The notes under the pieces were generated by a model. The model worked only from the letters and a program-made list of their open reading frames with translations. It did not search any database and had not been told where the DNA came from. From contig NZ_JAGXJY010000012.1 of NCBI RefSeq assembly GCF_019091085.1, forward strand, positions 124,001-188,000: 64,000 nt of DNA, given 5' to 3'. The position numbers and the translations under genes are program-made. Below, piece after piece: positions 7,870-16,270 of the stretch. Within the stretch, counting starts at the first letter, position 1; every line of letters begins with the position of its first letter. Source of the stretch: Mesorhizobium sp. GbtcB19. GTDB lineage: Bacteria; Pseudomonadota; Alphaproteobacteria; Rhizobiales; Rhizobiaceae.

Positions 7870-9099
7870 CTACGCCGCCAACAGCGATTTCAGCTTGACC
7901 GCCTGCGAGCCCAGCGCTTCCGGCGACGGTGTCGCCCGCCTGGCGATCAGCATTTCGGCCAGGCGGATGTCGCGCGCCACCGCATTGCCGGGGCCGATGC
8001 CGCTGGCGGCGACCAGCCTGCCGTCCTCGGCCAGATGGAACAGGATGAAGGCGCCGTCGTCGAGGTCGCGCCGGACGATCGCGCGGCCCTCGTCCGAAAG
8101 CCCGGCGATCTGCAGCGTGAGGCCGTACTGATCCGACCAGAACCACGGCACGGCGGCATGCGCCTCATTGGCGCCCAGCATGTTCCTGGCGGCGAGCGCC
8201 CCCTGTTCCTGGGCGTTGCGCCAGGCCTCGAGGCGCACGCGCCGTCCGCCATAGACGGCGAGCGGGAACGAGCAGCAATCGCCGGCGGCGAAGATATCCG
8301 GATCGGCGGTGCGCAGCGTCGCATCGACGGCGATGCCGTTGTCGATGGCGAGCCCCGCCTCGGCGGCGAGCGCTGTCACCGGCACGGCGCCGATGCCGAT
8401 CACAGCAAGATCGGCGACAACCTCCTGTCCATCGCCAAGCGTGATACGAACTTGCGAGCCATCGTCGGCAATCGCCGTGATGCCCTGGCCGGTACGGATC
8501 GAAACGCCCTCGGCCTCATGCGCCTTGTGGATGATCTCGGCGATCTCGGCCGGCACGCCGCGCATCAGGATGCGCGGCTGCGCCTCGATGACGGTGACGG
8601 CGGCACCGAGCTTGCGCGCCGAAGCCGCCAATTCGAGGCCGATGAACCCGCCGCCGATGATGGCGACGCGGTTTCCGGCGCTGAGATGGGCGCGGATGGC
8701 CAGCGCATCGTTGAAGGTTCTGAGATAAACGCAGCGTCCGTCCAGCCCCGGCATCGGCAGCTTGCGCGGCACCGAGCCGGTGGCGATGAGCAGCCTGTCA
8801 TAGGTAAGCGAAGAACCGTCCGACAGCCGCACCTGGTGTGCGGCCCGGTCAATGGCCACGGCCCGGACGGAATGGATGTGCCGGATCGAGCGTTCGGCGA
8901 AGAGTTCGTCGGTGGCGATCGCCTTGATGACCGGGGCTTCGCCGGTCATGGCCTCCTTCGACAGCGGCGGCCGCTCATAAGGCAGATGCGGCTCGTCGCC
9001 GACCAGCACCACCGGCTCTTCATAACCGAGATCGCGCAGCGCAAGCGAGGCGCGGCCGCCGCATTCGCCGGCGCCGATGATCACCATTCCTCCCGTCAT
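7870..9099 (-). CDS. mocF: FAD-dependent ferredoxin reductase, MocF-like
   Basis: This is a 409-residue NAD(P)H-ferredoxin reductase of the type that serves Rieske ferredoxins. FAD-binding GAGECGGRASLALR lies at the N-terminus, followed by YERPPLSK, typical of BphA4/MocF reductases. The NAD-binding GGGFIGLELAASARKLG, the ATG(S/A) segment LLIATGSVPR, and the FAD-contact IFAAGDCCSFP follow. It should pass electrons from NAD(P)H to the Rieske protein encoded five bases upstream. The ATG at 9099 (MTGGMVIIGAG) lies just after the mocE stop. In Sinorhizobium, mocDEF is needed for degradation of 3-O-methyl-scyllo-inosamine; equivalence here is inferred from gene order and domain types. Confidence 0.85.
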   Translation of the reverse strand: MTGGMVIIGAGECGGRASLALRDLGYEEPVVLVGDEPHLPYERPPLSKEAMTGEAPVIKAIATDELFAERSIRHIHSVRAVAIDRAAHQVRLSDGSSLTYDRLLIATGSVPRKLPMPGLDGRCVYLRTFNDALAIRAHLSAGNRVAIIGGGFIGLELAASARKLGAAVTVIEAQPRILMRGVPAEIAEIIHKAHEAEGVSIRTGQGITAIADDGSQVRITLGDGQEVVADLAVIGIGAVPVTALAAEAGLAIDNGIAVDATLRTADPDIFAAGDCCSFPLAVYGGRRVRLEAWRNAQEQGALAARNMLGANEAHAAVPWFWSDQYGLTLQIAGLSDEGRAIVRRDLDDGAFILFHLAEDGRLVAASGIGPGNAVARDIRLAEMLIARRATPSPEALGSQAVKLKSLLAA

Positions 9100-9104
9100 C
9101 GTCG

Positions 9105-9419
9105 TCACCCGACCTGAATGAGGACTTTTCCGGCGTCGACCCTGACCGGGTAGGTTTTCAAATTGACGCAGACCGGGGCGCCGCGGGCGTCGCCGGTCTT
9201 GTAGTTGAAGCGGCCATTGTGCTTCGGACATTCGATGATGTCGTCCATCACCAGCCCGTCGGCCAGATGCACCTTTTCATGCGTGCACAGGCCGTCGGTG
9301 GCGAAATACTCGTCGTCCGGGCTGCGGTAGATGGCGAAGGTGCGGCCGGCATGGTCGAACCGCATCACGTCCTCTTCATCGATATCCCCGGCCGCGCAGG
9401 CCTCGACCCAGTCGCTCAT
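9105..9419 (-). CDS. mocE: MocE-type Rieske [2Fe-2S] ferredoxin
   Basis: This 104-residue Rieske protein has the two cluster motifs CTHEKV (Cys45, His47) and CPKHNGRF (Cys64, His67), intact and correctly spaced. It is a soluble electron carrier with no signal peptide. The ATG at 9419 is chosen because GGAGG lies seven bases before it; a TTG twelve bases upstream is in frame but lacks a better signal. It sits between the oxygenase and reductase genes, the mocD-mocE-mocF order, so it most likely links the reductase to the desaturase-like oxygenase. Confidence 0.88.
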   Translation of the reverse strand: MSDWVEACAAGDIDEEDVMRFDHAGRTFAIYRSPDDEYFATDGLCTHEKVHLADGLVMDDIIECPKHNGRFNYKTGDARGAPVCVNLKTYPVRVDAGKVLIQVG

Positions 9420-9458
9420 CTCGTCCTCCAAAAATTCATGGTCAGCTGGCTGGGCCGC

Positions 9459-10565
9459 TCACTCGGCCGCCGCCGCCACCGGATGGTCGTTGTGCAATTC
9501 TTCCCGGTAGGGCTTCGCCGTCGGCGGCAGCGCGCGCTTGAGGAAATAATCCTCGTTGCGCAGCTGGCGCAGGAAGGCCGGGATCATTTCGCGGTAGCCG
9601 GCCAGGATCGAGGGCGTCGGCGCCGGCAGATCGTGCTTGATCATCTCATGCAGCTTCGGCAGCGCATGATAGGGCACCATCGGGAACATGTGATGCTCCA
9701 CATGGTAGTTCATGTTCCAGTAGATGAAGCGGCTGACCGGGTTCATGTAAACCGTGCGGCTGTTCAGCCGATGGTCGATGACATTGTCGGCGAGGCCGCC
9801 ATGCTGCAGCAGGCCGGTCATGACGTGATGCCAGGCGCCATAGAGACGGGGCAGGCCGACAAGCATCAGCGGCAGCCACGAATGCAGATAGAGCCCCAAT
9901 GCAATGGTCGCGATATAAATGGCCAGCCAGATACGGGCTACGCGGATCGCCTTCGGCTGCTCCTGCTCGGGAATAAAGGTCTTTTCCGCCGCGCTGATGA
10001 CGCCGGCGGCGTTGCGCACCATGTCGGCCATCGCATGCCAGACATCGAGAATGCCGAAGAAGTTGAGCACGACGCGCAGCAGGTCCGGCGGCCGCATGAC
10101 GGCGATCTCCGGGTCGCGGCCGACGATGATGGTGTCGGTGTGGTGGCGCGTATGGCTCCAGCGCCAGGTCACCGGATTGCGCATGATCATGAAGCAGGCG
10201 AGCTGGTAGACGGCATCGTTCATCCACTGCGTGCGGAAGGCGGTGCCGTGGCCGCATTCGTGCCAGCGGGAATCGGTCGAGGAGCCGTAGAGCGTGCCAT
10301 AGACGAACAGGAACGGCACGCACCACCAACTGCCCCAGAACCAGATGCCGCCCGCGGCGCTGACGGCGAATGCGGCCAGCCAGATGATGGTGTCGCGGAT
10401 CGCCGGCTGGTCGGAACGCTGCATCAGCTCCTTCATCTGCTTGCGCGGGATGTCGGTATGATACCACTCGGCCGCCGAAAGCCCGTTCTCGACCGCGAGC
10501 CTGGCGTCTCGCCCGGTCAGGCTGTAGTCGCGCGCCGACGCTGCCGAAGACGTGATTGCGGTCAT
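9459..10565 (-). CDS. mocD: fatty acid desaturase-like non-haem diiron oxygenase, MocD-like
   Basis: This is a 368-residue membrane diiron enzyme. The three histidine boxes are present: HECGHG (102-107), HTRHH (138-142) and HVEHH near residue 300. Hydrophobic pairs lie around residues 60-95 and 215-240. The family includes fatty-acid desaturases, alkane hydroxylases and MocD. With a dedicated Rieske ferredoxin and reductase downstream it would form a three-component oxygenase. Possible substrates are a methyl-inosamine (oxidative demethylation) or a lipid; the sequence alone does not decide. It is divergent from the lacI-type gene at 10742, with a shared 176-bp promoter region. Confidence 0.82.
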   Translation of the reverse strand: MTAITSSAASARDYSLTGRDARLAVENGLSAAEWYHTDIPRKQMKELMQRSDQPAIRDTIIWLAAFAVSAAGGIWFWGSWWCVPFLFVYGTLYGSSTDSRWHECGHGTAFRTQWMNDAVYQLACFMIMRNPVTWRWSHTRHHTDTIIVGRDPEIAVMRPPDLLRVVLNFFGILDVWHAMADMVRNAAGVISAAEKTFIPEQEQPKAIRVARIWLAIYIATIALGLYLHSWLPLMLVGLPRLYGAWHHVMTGLLQHGGLADNVIDHRLNSRTVYMNPVSRFIYWNMNYHVEHHMFPMVPYHALPKLHEMIKHDLPAPTPSILAGYREMIPAFLRQLRNEDYFLKRALPPTAKPYREELHNDHPVAAAAE

Positions 10566-10654
10566 TGGGTTCCTCCATCAGCGCCTCGCTGGCAGCTCCA
10601 CCGCGTGGGGCTCGCGCATCGCCGACTTTCAGCTTCACCATAGCCGCAAGGGCT

Positions 10655-10714
10655 GATAGTCTCAACGTCACAAAGATAGTTTCTATCATTTCCTATCAGG
10701 ATGGGTTATCCTGA
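10655..10714. promoter_or_regulatory. cluster of inverted repeats between mocD-like and lacI-type genes
   Basis: This part of the divergent promoter region holds GATAG-TTT-CTATC (10675-10687), further GATAG and CTATC half sites at 10655 and 10693, and TCAGGAT-GGGTT-ATCCTGA (10696-10714). These are candidate operators for the adjacent LacI-family regulator, controlling both directions. Confidence 0.45.
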
Positions 10715-10741
10715 GTCGGGTTGGGCGATGGAGCGTCACTC

Positions 10742-11773
10742 ATGGCAAAGCGGCCGACAATCACCGATCTGGCGCGCGTCTCGGGCGTCAGCGTCGCCAC
10801 CGTCGACCGGGTGCTGAACAGCCGCCTGCCGGTGCGCGAGGAAACCGCGCGCCGCGTCTACGACGCCGCGACCGAGATCGGCTACCACGCTGCCGGGCTG
10901 ATCAAGCAGCGCATGCGCCAGGAATTGCCGGAATATCGGCTCGGCTTCCTGCTGCTCAGGGGAAATGATGTCTTCTATGGCGATTTCGCCAGGGAGCTCG
11001 AATTGGCGGTCGCCCAGTCGCAGCGCTTCCGCGGCGTTGCAACCGTCGAGTTCGCCGCTTCCCTGGCGCCGGACGAGATCGCCGCCCAGATGCGCAAGCT
11101 GGCGGCGAAATCGAGGGCCATCGCCGTTGTCGGCCCGGACCATCCCAACCTGACGGCGGTCGTGGAGACGCTGAAGGCGAGGGGGCAGCCGGTCTTCTCG
11201 CTGCTGTCCGACTTTGCCGCCGGCATCCGCGAGGGTTATGTCGGGCTCGACAACCGCAAGGTGGGGCGCAGCGCTGCCTGGATGATCGCCAAGACCGCCA
11301 GGAAGCCCGGCAAGGTGGCGCTGTTCGTCGGCAGCCATCGCTTCCACGGCCATGAGCTGCGCGAGATCGGCTTCCGCTCTTTCTTCCGCGAGCATGCGCC
11401 GGATTTCACCGTGATGGAGACGCTGGTCAACCTCGAGGCCAATGACGTGACGCATGACGCCATGCTCGATCTCCTGGCGCGCCATCCCGATCTTGCCGGC
11501 TGCTATGTCGCCGGCGGCGGCATGGAAGGCGCGGTCTCGGCGCTGAGGATTGCGAACCCGGTCGAAATGCCGGTCGTCATCTGCAACGAGATCAACGCCG
11601 TCTCGCGCGCCGCACTTGCCGACAACATCCTCACCATGGTGATCTCGACGCCGCTTGCCGCGCTCTGCCGGGAATTACTCGGGCTGATGGCGCATGCCAT
11701 CGAAAGCGGCGCCGCCAACGCGCCGGGACAGACCTTCCTGCCCTTCGACATCTATCTGCCGGAAAACATCTAG
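10742..11773 (+). CDS. LacI family transcriptional regulator
   Basis: This is a 343-residue regulator. The N-terminal LacI helix-turn-helix reads TITDLARVSGVSVATVDRVLN (with one residue outside the core), followed by the hinge and a periplasmic-binding-protein-like sensor domain (YRLGFLLLRGNDVFYGDFAR onwards). It is divergent from the mocDEF-like operon and upstream of an inositol-type ABC transporter, so a sugar or inositol derivative is the likely effector. The ATG at 10742 (MAKRPTITD) follows GGAGCG; an upstream in-frame start at 10721 is less plausible. Confidence 0.88.
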   Translation: MAKRPTITDLARVSGVSVATVDRVLNSRLPVREETARRVYDAATEIGYHAAGLIKQRMRQELPEYRLGFLLLRGNDVFYGDFARELELAVAQSQRFRGVATVEFAASLAPDEIAAQMRKLAAKSRAIAVVGPDHPNLTAVVETLKARGQPVFSLLSDFAAGIREGYVGLDNRKVGRSAAWMIAKTARKPGKVALFVGSHRFHGHELREIGFRSFFREHAPDFTVMETLVNLEANDVTHDAMLDLLARHPDLAGCYVAGGGMEGAVSALRIANPVEMPVVICNEINAVSRAALADNILTMVISTPLAALCRELLGLMAHAIESGAANAPGQTFLPFDIYLPENI

Positions 11774-11803
11774 GCACCGAGCGTGCGTAAACCCGTGTGA
11801 TGT

Positions 11804-11828
11804 AATCCATCAGGCTGATGGATTCTTT
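11804..11828 (+). terminator. intrinsic terminator after the LacI gene
   Basis: A 9-bp perfect stem, AATCCATCA-GGC-TGATGGATT, is followed by CTTTC. It lies 30 bases after the lacI stop. The U-tract is short, so termination may be partial. Confidence 0.6.
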
Positions 11829-11934
11829 CATCACGGTTGATCCTCGTTCCGGCGTAAATTTCGACGGTCTTGGCCTTCGTGACGTCGATAGTGATCGAAA
11901 AACCGGCTGCCCCGGTCGGAATCGCCCTTGACGT

Positions 11935-11996
11935 TTCCAAAACGAAATGGAATAAATATTTCACTAACTAGGCTTTTTGGTTCTTTCGTTCCGGAA
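11935..11996. promoter_or_regulatory. GGAA/TTCC boxes upstream of the inositol-type ABC operon
   Basis: The 356-bp gap between lacI and the binding-protein gene holds TTCCA-N8-TGGAA (11935-11952) and the palindrome TTCCGGAA (11989-11996), with one more TTCCA at 12024. Similar boxes flank iolR (49216-49249 and 50208-50248). From memory of S. meliloti work, IolR recognises paired GGAA-type motifs, so this may be an IolR-controlled promoter. Apart from these boxes, the lacI terminator (11804-11828) and GGAGGAGAG before the ATG, nothing else is recognisable in the gap. Confidence 0.4.
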
Positions 11997-12129
11997 TGTC
12001 TGTTCGAACGGGAGGACGAGGCGTTCCATCGACTGGCAACGCCGCATGGCCGCAGGGAGAGATTCTCCGGGCAAACCGGGGATTCCGGTTCAATAGGTGC
12101 AGCCGGACACCAAGTGGAGGAGAGTTAAA

Positions 12130-13071
12130 ATGAAGAAACTGCTTTTGGGCGTCGCGCTTTCGGCGCTGATGTGTTCATCCGCCTTCGCCGCCAAAATCGG
12201 TGTGTCGATGGCGCGCTTCGACGACAACTTCCTGACCGTGCTGCGCAACGGCATGATCGCCCAGGCCAAGGGCATGAGCGGTGTCGAGCTGCAGGTCGAG
12301 GACGCGCAGAACGACGTGGCCAAGCAGCTCGACCAGATCAAGAACTTCGCCGCTTCGGGCGTGGATGCCATCATCGTCAACCCGGTCGACACCTCGGCCA
12401 CGCAGGCGATGTCGGACGCGGCCGCCGCGGCCAAGATTCCGCTGGTCTACGTCAACCGCGAGCCGGTCAACGTCAACTCGCTGCCTGACAACCAGGCCTT
12501 CGTCGCTTCGAACGAAGCCGATTCCGGCACGCTCGAGACCAAGGAGGTCTGCCGTCTGTTCAAGGAAGCCGGCAAGAAGGAAGCCAATGTCTATGTGATC
12601 ATGGGCGAACTGTCGAACCAGGCCGCGGTGCAGCGCACCAAGGACATCGACGAAGTCATCGCCACGCCGGACTGCAACTTCATCAAGATCATCGACAAGC
12701 AGACCTCGAACTGGCAGCGCGACCAGGCGCAGAACCTGATGACCAACTGGCTGTCGACCAGCAAGCCGTTCGACGGCGTCATCGCCAACAACGACGAAAG
12801 CGCCATCGGCGCCATCCAGGCGATGAAGGCCGCCAACATCGACATGAAGTCGGTTGTCGTCGGTGGCGTCGACGCCACCCAGGATGCGCTGGCCGCCATG
12901 CAGGCCGGCGATCTCGACGCAACCGTCTTCCAGGACGCTGCCGGCCAGGGCGCCGGTGCGCTCGACGCCGCGCTGAAGCTCGCCAAGGGCGAGAAGGTGG
13001 ATCATAAGGTCTACATCCCCTTCCAGCTCGTGACGCCGGCCAACATCGACAAGTTCTTGAAGAAGAACTGA
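12130..13071 (+). CDS. inositol/rhizopine-type ABC transporter substrate-binding protein
   Basis: This is a 313-residue periplasmic binding protein of the sugar-binding (PBP1, CUT2) class, with a Sec signal peptide (MKKLLLGVALSALMCSSAFA). The mature start KIGVSMARFDDNFLTVLRNG is characteristic of MocB-like and inositol-binding proteins. The hinge and ligand-loop segments NPVDTSATQA, VNREPVN and VGGVDATQDALAAMQAG match the family. It heads an operon with a permease, ATPase, inositol dehydrogenase-like enzyme and SDR, which supports an inositol or inosamine ligand. A GGAGGAG precedes the ATG. Confidence 0.87.
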   Translation: MKKLLLGVALSALMCSSAFAAKIGVSMARFDDNFLTVLRNGMIAQAKGMSGVELQVEDAQNDVAKQLDQIKNFAASGVDAIIVNPVDTSATQAMSDAAAAAKIPLVYVNREPVNVNSLPDNQAFVASNEADSGTLETKEVCRLFKEAGKKEANVYVIMGELSNQAAVQRTKDIDEVIATPDCNFIKIIDKQTSNWQRDQAQNLMTNWLSTSKPFDGVIANNDESAIGAIQAMKAANIDMKSVVVGGVDATQDALAAMQAGDLDATVFQDAAGQGAGALDAALKLAKGEKVDHKVYIPFQLVTPANIDKFLKKN

Positions 13072-13089
13072 GGTCGCGCCGACGCAATT

Positions 13090-13117
13090 CCAGGAAACCG
13101 TGCAGCGGTTTTCCTGG
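13090..13117 (+). terminator. intra-operon hairpin after the binding-protein gene
   Basis: The stem CCAGGAAA-CCG pairs with CGG-TTTTCCTGG around the loop TGCAG, with one bulged base. It lies 18 bases after the binding-protein stop and 146 bases before the permease. It resembles a dispersed hairpin at 41850. Such hairpins usually stabilise the upstream mRNA or partly terminate, giving more binding protein than permease. Confidence 0.55.
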
Positions 13118-13262
13118 ATGGAGTTGGGTGTAGACAAATCGCGGAGTGGTGCCGCGACGCATCGGACTGGCTGAAATCGGCTGCTTGCGAAGCGGCGCCG
13201 CCCTGTTCCTCTCCCGCCTGACCGGGCGGGAGAACGGGCGCGGTCACTCGGAGGAGAAGAAC

Positions 13263-14339
13263 GTGGCACAGACATCGCATGGCGTTGGTGGGCTCACCTA
13301 TGATGCCAAGAAGCGCCCTTGGCCCGCCGAATTCAACGTTCTCCTGGCGCTCGTGATCCTGGTTGGCCTGTTCGAGTTGATTGGCAGGATCTTCCTCGGC
13401 GACAGTTTCCTGTTCAACACGCGTCCGAACGTCGACGCGATCTTCAACGAGCAGCGCTTGCAGATCATCATCCTGCAGGTGTCGATCGTCGGCATCATCG
13501 CCATCGGCGTCACCCAGGTCATCATCTGCGGCGGTATCGACCTGTCCTCCGGCTCTGTCGTCGGCGCTACCGCCATGATCGCCATGAGTTTCGCGCAGGT
13601 GGCGACGGTCAACGGCAACCCCAACCCCAAGGCCATGTTCCTTGCCTATGGCTGGACCGACCTCCCGGTCATCGTGCCTTTGTTTGTCGCCGTGGCCTGC
13701 GGCTTGATCGCCGGCTTGGTCAACGGACTGCTGATCGCCTACACGCGCATCCCGCCCTTCATCGCCACCCTCGGCATGATGGTCACCGCCCGCGGCATCG
13801 CCAAATGGTGGTCGAAGGGTGAGCCGATCTCGTTTCCGACCGAAGGTTTCGCGGCCATCGGCAAGGGCCTGATGCCTGTCATCATCTTCATTTCGCTGGC
13901 GATCCTGTTCCAGCTGATCCTGACCTACACGAAATACGGCAAGCACTGCTACGCCATCGGCTCCAACGAAGATGCCGCGCGCATGTCCGGCATCAAGATC
14001 GCCAACCACAAGGTCCTGGTCTACGTCATCGCCGGCATTCTGGCCTCGCTCGCCGCCGTCGTGCTCTGCTCCAAGAACCTCACGGCTCAGTCCGGCATGG
14101 GCGTGATGTATGAGCTCGACGCCATCGCCATGGCGGTCATCGGCGGCGTTTCGCTGTCGGGCGGCCGCGGTTCGATCATCGGCACCGTGATCGGTTCGCT
14201 GATCTTCGGCGTCATCATTTCCGGCTTCACCTTCCTGCGCCTCGACGCCTACTATCAGGAGATGGTCAAGGGCGTGATCATCGTCGGCGCGGTCGTTCTC
14301 GATCAATGGCGCCAGCGCCGCCGTGCGATAGGAGCTTGA
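13263..14339 (+). CDS. ABC transporter permease, CUT2 (ribose/inositol) type
   Basis: This is a 358-residue integral membrane protein of the RbsC/BPD_transp_2 family with about eight to ten hydrophobic helices. The segment IIAIGVTQVIICGGIDLSSG is the family signature (VIITGGIDLSVGS in RbsC). The GTG at 13263 is chosen because GGAGGAG lies eight bases before it; the frame stays open upstream but that stretch lacks hydrophobic or conserved content. It should pair as a homodimer with the ATPase encoded two bases downstream. Confidence 0.9.
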   Translation: MAQTSHGVGGLTYDAKKRPWPAEFNVLLALVILVGLFELIGRIFLGDSFLFNTRPNVDAIFNEQRLQIIILQVSIVGIIAIGVTQVIICGGIDLSSGSVVGATAMIAMSFAQVATVNGNPNPKAMFLAYGWTDLPVIVPLFVAVACGLIAGLVNGLLIAYTRIPPFIATLGMMVTARGIAKWWSKGEPISFPTEGFAAIGKGLMPVIIFISLAILFQLILTYTKYGKHCYAIGSNEDAARMSGIKIANHKVLVYVIAGILASLAAVVLCSKNLTAQSGMGVMYELDAIAMAVIGGVSLSGGRGSIIGTVIGSLIFGVIISGFTFLRLDAYYQEMVKGVIIVGAVVLDQWRQRRRAIGA

Positions 14340-14341
14340 AC

Positions 14342-15112
14342 ATGTCCGACATCGTTCTGAAGACCGAAAACCTTACCAAGCACTATGGCGGCGTGCACGC
14401 GCTGCAGGAGGCGAATTTCGAGCTGCGCAAGGGCGAGCATGTCGCCATCATGGGCGACAACGGCGCCGGCAAGTCGACCTTCGTGCGCCAGATCACCGGC
14501 GTCGAGCAGCGCACCGACGGCAAGATCTGGTTCGACGGCAAGGAGGTGAATTTCTCCGGCCCGATCGAAGCCCGCGAGGCTGGCATCGAGACCGTGTTCC
14601 AGAACCTCGCTCTGGCCGACGATCTCGACGTGCCGTCGAACCTCTTCCTCGGCCGCGAGAAGGTGCTGTTCAATCTCGGCCCGTTCTCCATCCTCGACCG
14701 CAAGGCGATGCGCAAGGCGACCGAGGCAGCGCTTGTCCGCACTGCGGTCAAGATCCCGAACCTCTCCAGCACCATCCGCCACATGTCGGGCGGCCAGCGT
14801 CAGTGCGTGGCGATCGCCAGGACCGCGACCTTCGCCTCCAAGCTGATCATCATGGACGAGCCGACGGCGGCACTCGGCGTGCAAGAAACCGCGCAGGTCG
14901 AAAACATCATCCGCACGCTGAAGGAGAACGGCGAGCCGCTGATCCTGGTCAGCCACAACATGCGCCAGGTGTTCGACCTGGTCGACCGCATCGTCGTCTT
15001 CCGCCGCGGCAAGATCGTCGCCAATCTGCGCAAGCAGGACACCGACGGCAACGACATCGTCGCCTACATCACCGGCGCCAAGACCGGTCAGGCGGAACTG
15101 CAGGCCGCCTGA
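14342..15112 (+). CDS. ABC transporter ATP-binding protein, single-domain CUT2 type
   Basis: This is a 256-residue ATPase with Walker A GDNGAGKST, signature MSGGQRQCVAIAR, Walker B LIIMDEPTAALG and the H-loop LVSHNM. It has one nucleotide-binding domain, as in FrcA and IatA, not the double-domain RbsA. Glycine-to-aspartate at the start of the P-loop (GDNGAGKS) is usual in this subgroup. It is encoded directly after the permease and energises the importer. Confidence 0.92.
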   Translation: MSDIVLKTENLTKHYGGVHALQEANFELRKGEHVAIMGDNGAGKSTFVRQITGVEQRTDGKIWFDGKEVNFSGPIEAREAGIETVFQNLALADDLDVPSNLFLGREKVLFNLGPFSILDRKAMRKATEAALVRTAVKIPNLSSTIRHMSGGQRQCVAIARTATFASKLIIMDEPTAALGVQETAQVENIIRTLKENGEPLILVSHNMRQVFDLVDRIVVFRRGKIVANLRKQDTDGNDIVAYITGAKTGQAELQAA

Positions 15113-15194
15113 CGGGCGCCACGACGGGATCAACCAATCGTCCGCGCCGGCCGGCGCGGACATGCCTGTAAAAACCATCCTCGAAGGACATTCC

Positions 15195-16187
15195 ATGACA
15201 CTGCGTTTCGCTCTTCTCGGCGCCGGCCGCATCGGCAAGGTGCATGCTCGCGCCGTTGCCTCCAACCCGCAGGCTAAGCTGGTGGCCGTGGCCGATGCCT
15301 TCGAGAAAGCGGCGACGGAATTGGCCTCCGCCTACGGCGCCGAAGTGCGCACGATCGATTTCATCGAGAAGTCCGGGGACATCGACGCCGTCATCATCTG
15401 CACGCCGACCGACACCCATGCCGATCTGATCGAGCGCTTCGCCAAGGCCGGCAAGGCGATCTTCTGCGAGAAGCCGATCGATCTTAGCGTCAAGCGTGTC
15501 GAAAAATGCCTGGCCACGGTCGAGAAGACCAAGGCCACGCTGATGGTCGGCTTCAACCGCCGCTTCGACCCGCATTTCGCCGCCGTGCGCAAGGCGATAG
15601 ACGACGGCGCCATCGGCACCGTCGAGATGGTCACCATCACGTCGCGCGATCCCGGCGCCCCGCCGCTCGAATATATCGCCCGCTCCGGCGGCATTTTTCG
15701 CGATATGACCATCCATGATTTCGACATGGCGCGCTTCCTGCTGGGTGAAGAACCCGTCGCCGTCAGCGCCCACGCTTCTGTGCTGGTCGACAAGAAGATC
15801 GGCGAAGCCGGCGACTTCGATTCGGTCAGCGTCATCCTCGAGACCGCGTCCGGCAAGCAGGCCGTCATCTCCAACTCGCGCCGTGCCACCTATGGCTATG
15901 ATCAGCGCATCGAGGTGCATGGTTCGAAAGGCATGGTCGCGGCCGAGAACCAGCGGCCGGTATCGATCGAGCTTGCCAACGACAAGGGCTACACCCGCCC
16001 GCCGCTGCACGACTTCTTCATGACCCGCTACATCGACGCCTACGCCAACGAGATCGCGGCCTTCATCGCCGCCAAGGCGGCCGGCAAGAAGGCCTTGCCG
16101 AGCGGCACGGACGGGCTGATCGCGCTCAAGCTGGCCGACGCGGCGCTGAAGTCGGCGACGACGGGCAAGACCATACGCGTCGACTAG
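15195..16187 (+). CDS. idhA: inositol 2-dehydrogenase-like oxidoreductase (Gfo/Idh/MocA)
   Basis: This is a 330-residue NAD-dependent dehydrogenase. It has the Rossmann GAGRIGKVHARAVASNP, the cofactor and substrate segment CEKPIDL, then GFNRRFDPHF and the catalytic-site segment GGIFRDMTIHDFDMARFL with the Asp/His pair typical of IolG/IdhA. The reaction would be myo-inositol to 2-keto-myo-inositol, or the same step on another inositol. It is co-transcribed with the inositol-type transporter. MocA, the rhizopine dehydrogenase, belongs to the same family, so a methylated or aminated inositol is also possible. Another IdhA-like gene lies at 52450. Confidence 0.85.
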   Translation: MTLRFALLGAGRIGKVHARAVASNPQAKLVAVADAFEKAATELASAYGAEVRTIDFIEKSGDIDAVIICTPTDTHADLIERFAKAGKAIFCEKPIDLSVKRVEKCLATVEKTKATLMVGFNRRFDPHFAAVRKAIDDGAIGTVEMVTITSRDPGAPPLEYIARSGGIFRDMTIHDFDMARFLLGEEPVAVSAHASVLVDKKIGEAGDFDSVSVILETASGKQAVISNSRRATYGYDQRIEVHGSKGMVAAENQRPVSIELANDKGYTRPPLHDFFMTRYIDAYANEIAAFIAAKAAGKKALPSGTDGLIALKLADAALKSATTGKTIRVD

Positions 16188-16197
16188 CTGCATCGAT

Positions 16198-16226
16198 ATT
16201 CAGGTGAGGGCAAGCCTGACCTGACT
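16198..16226. repeat. internally deleted copy of the 118-bp dispersed repeat
   Basis: ATTCAGGTGAGG, a 5-base spacer, and CCTGACCTGA form an inverted repeat. They correspond to the two ends of the 118-bp element at 23395 and 39915, joined without the middle. It lies just after the idhA-like stop codon and may act as a transcript-end hairpin. Confidence 0.55.
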
Positions 16227-16270
16227 CTCAACACACCTGGACCATTGGAACGTAACCAAGGAGCAAAGCG

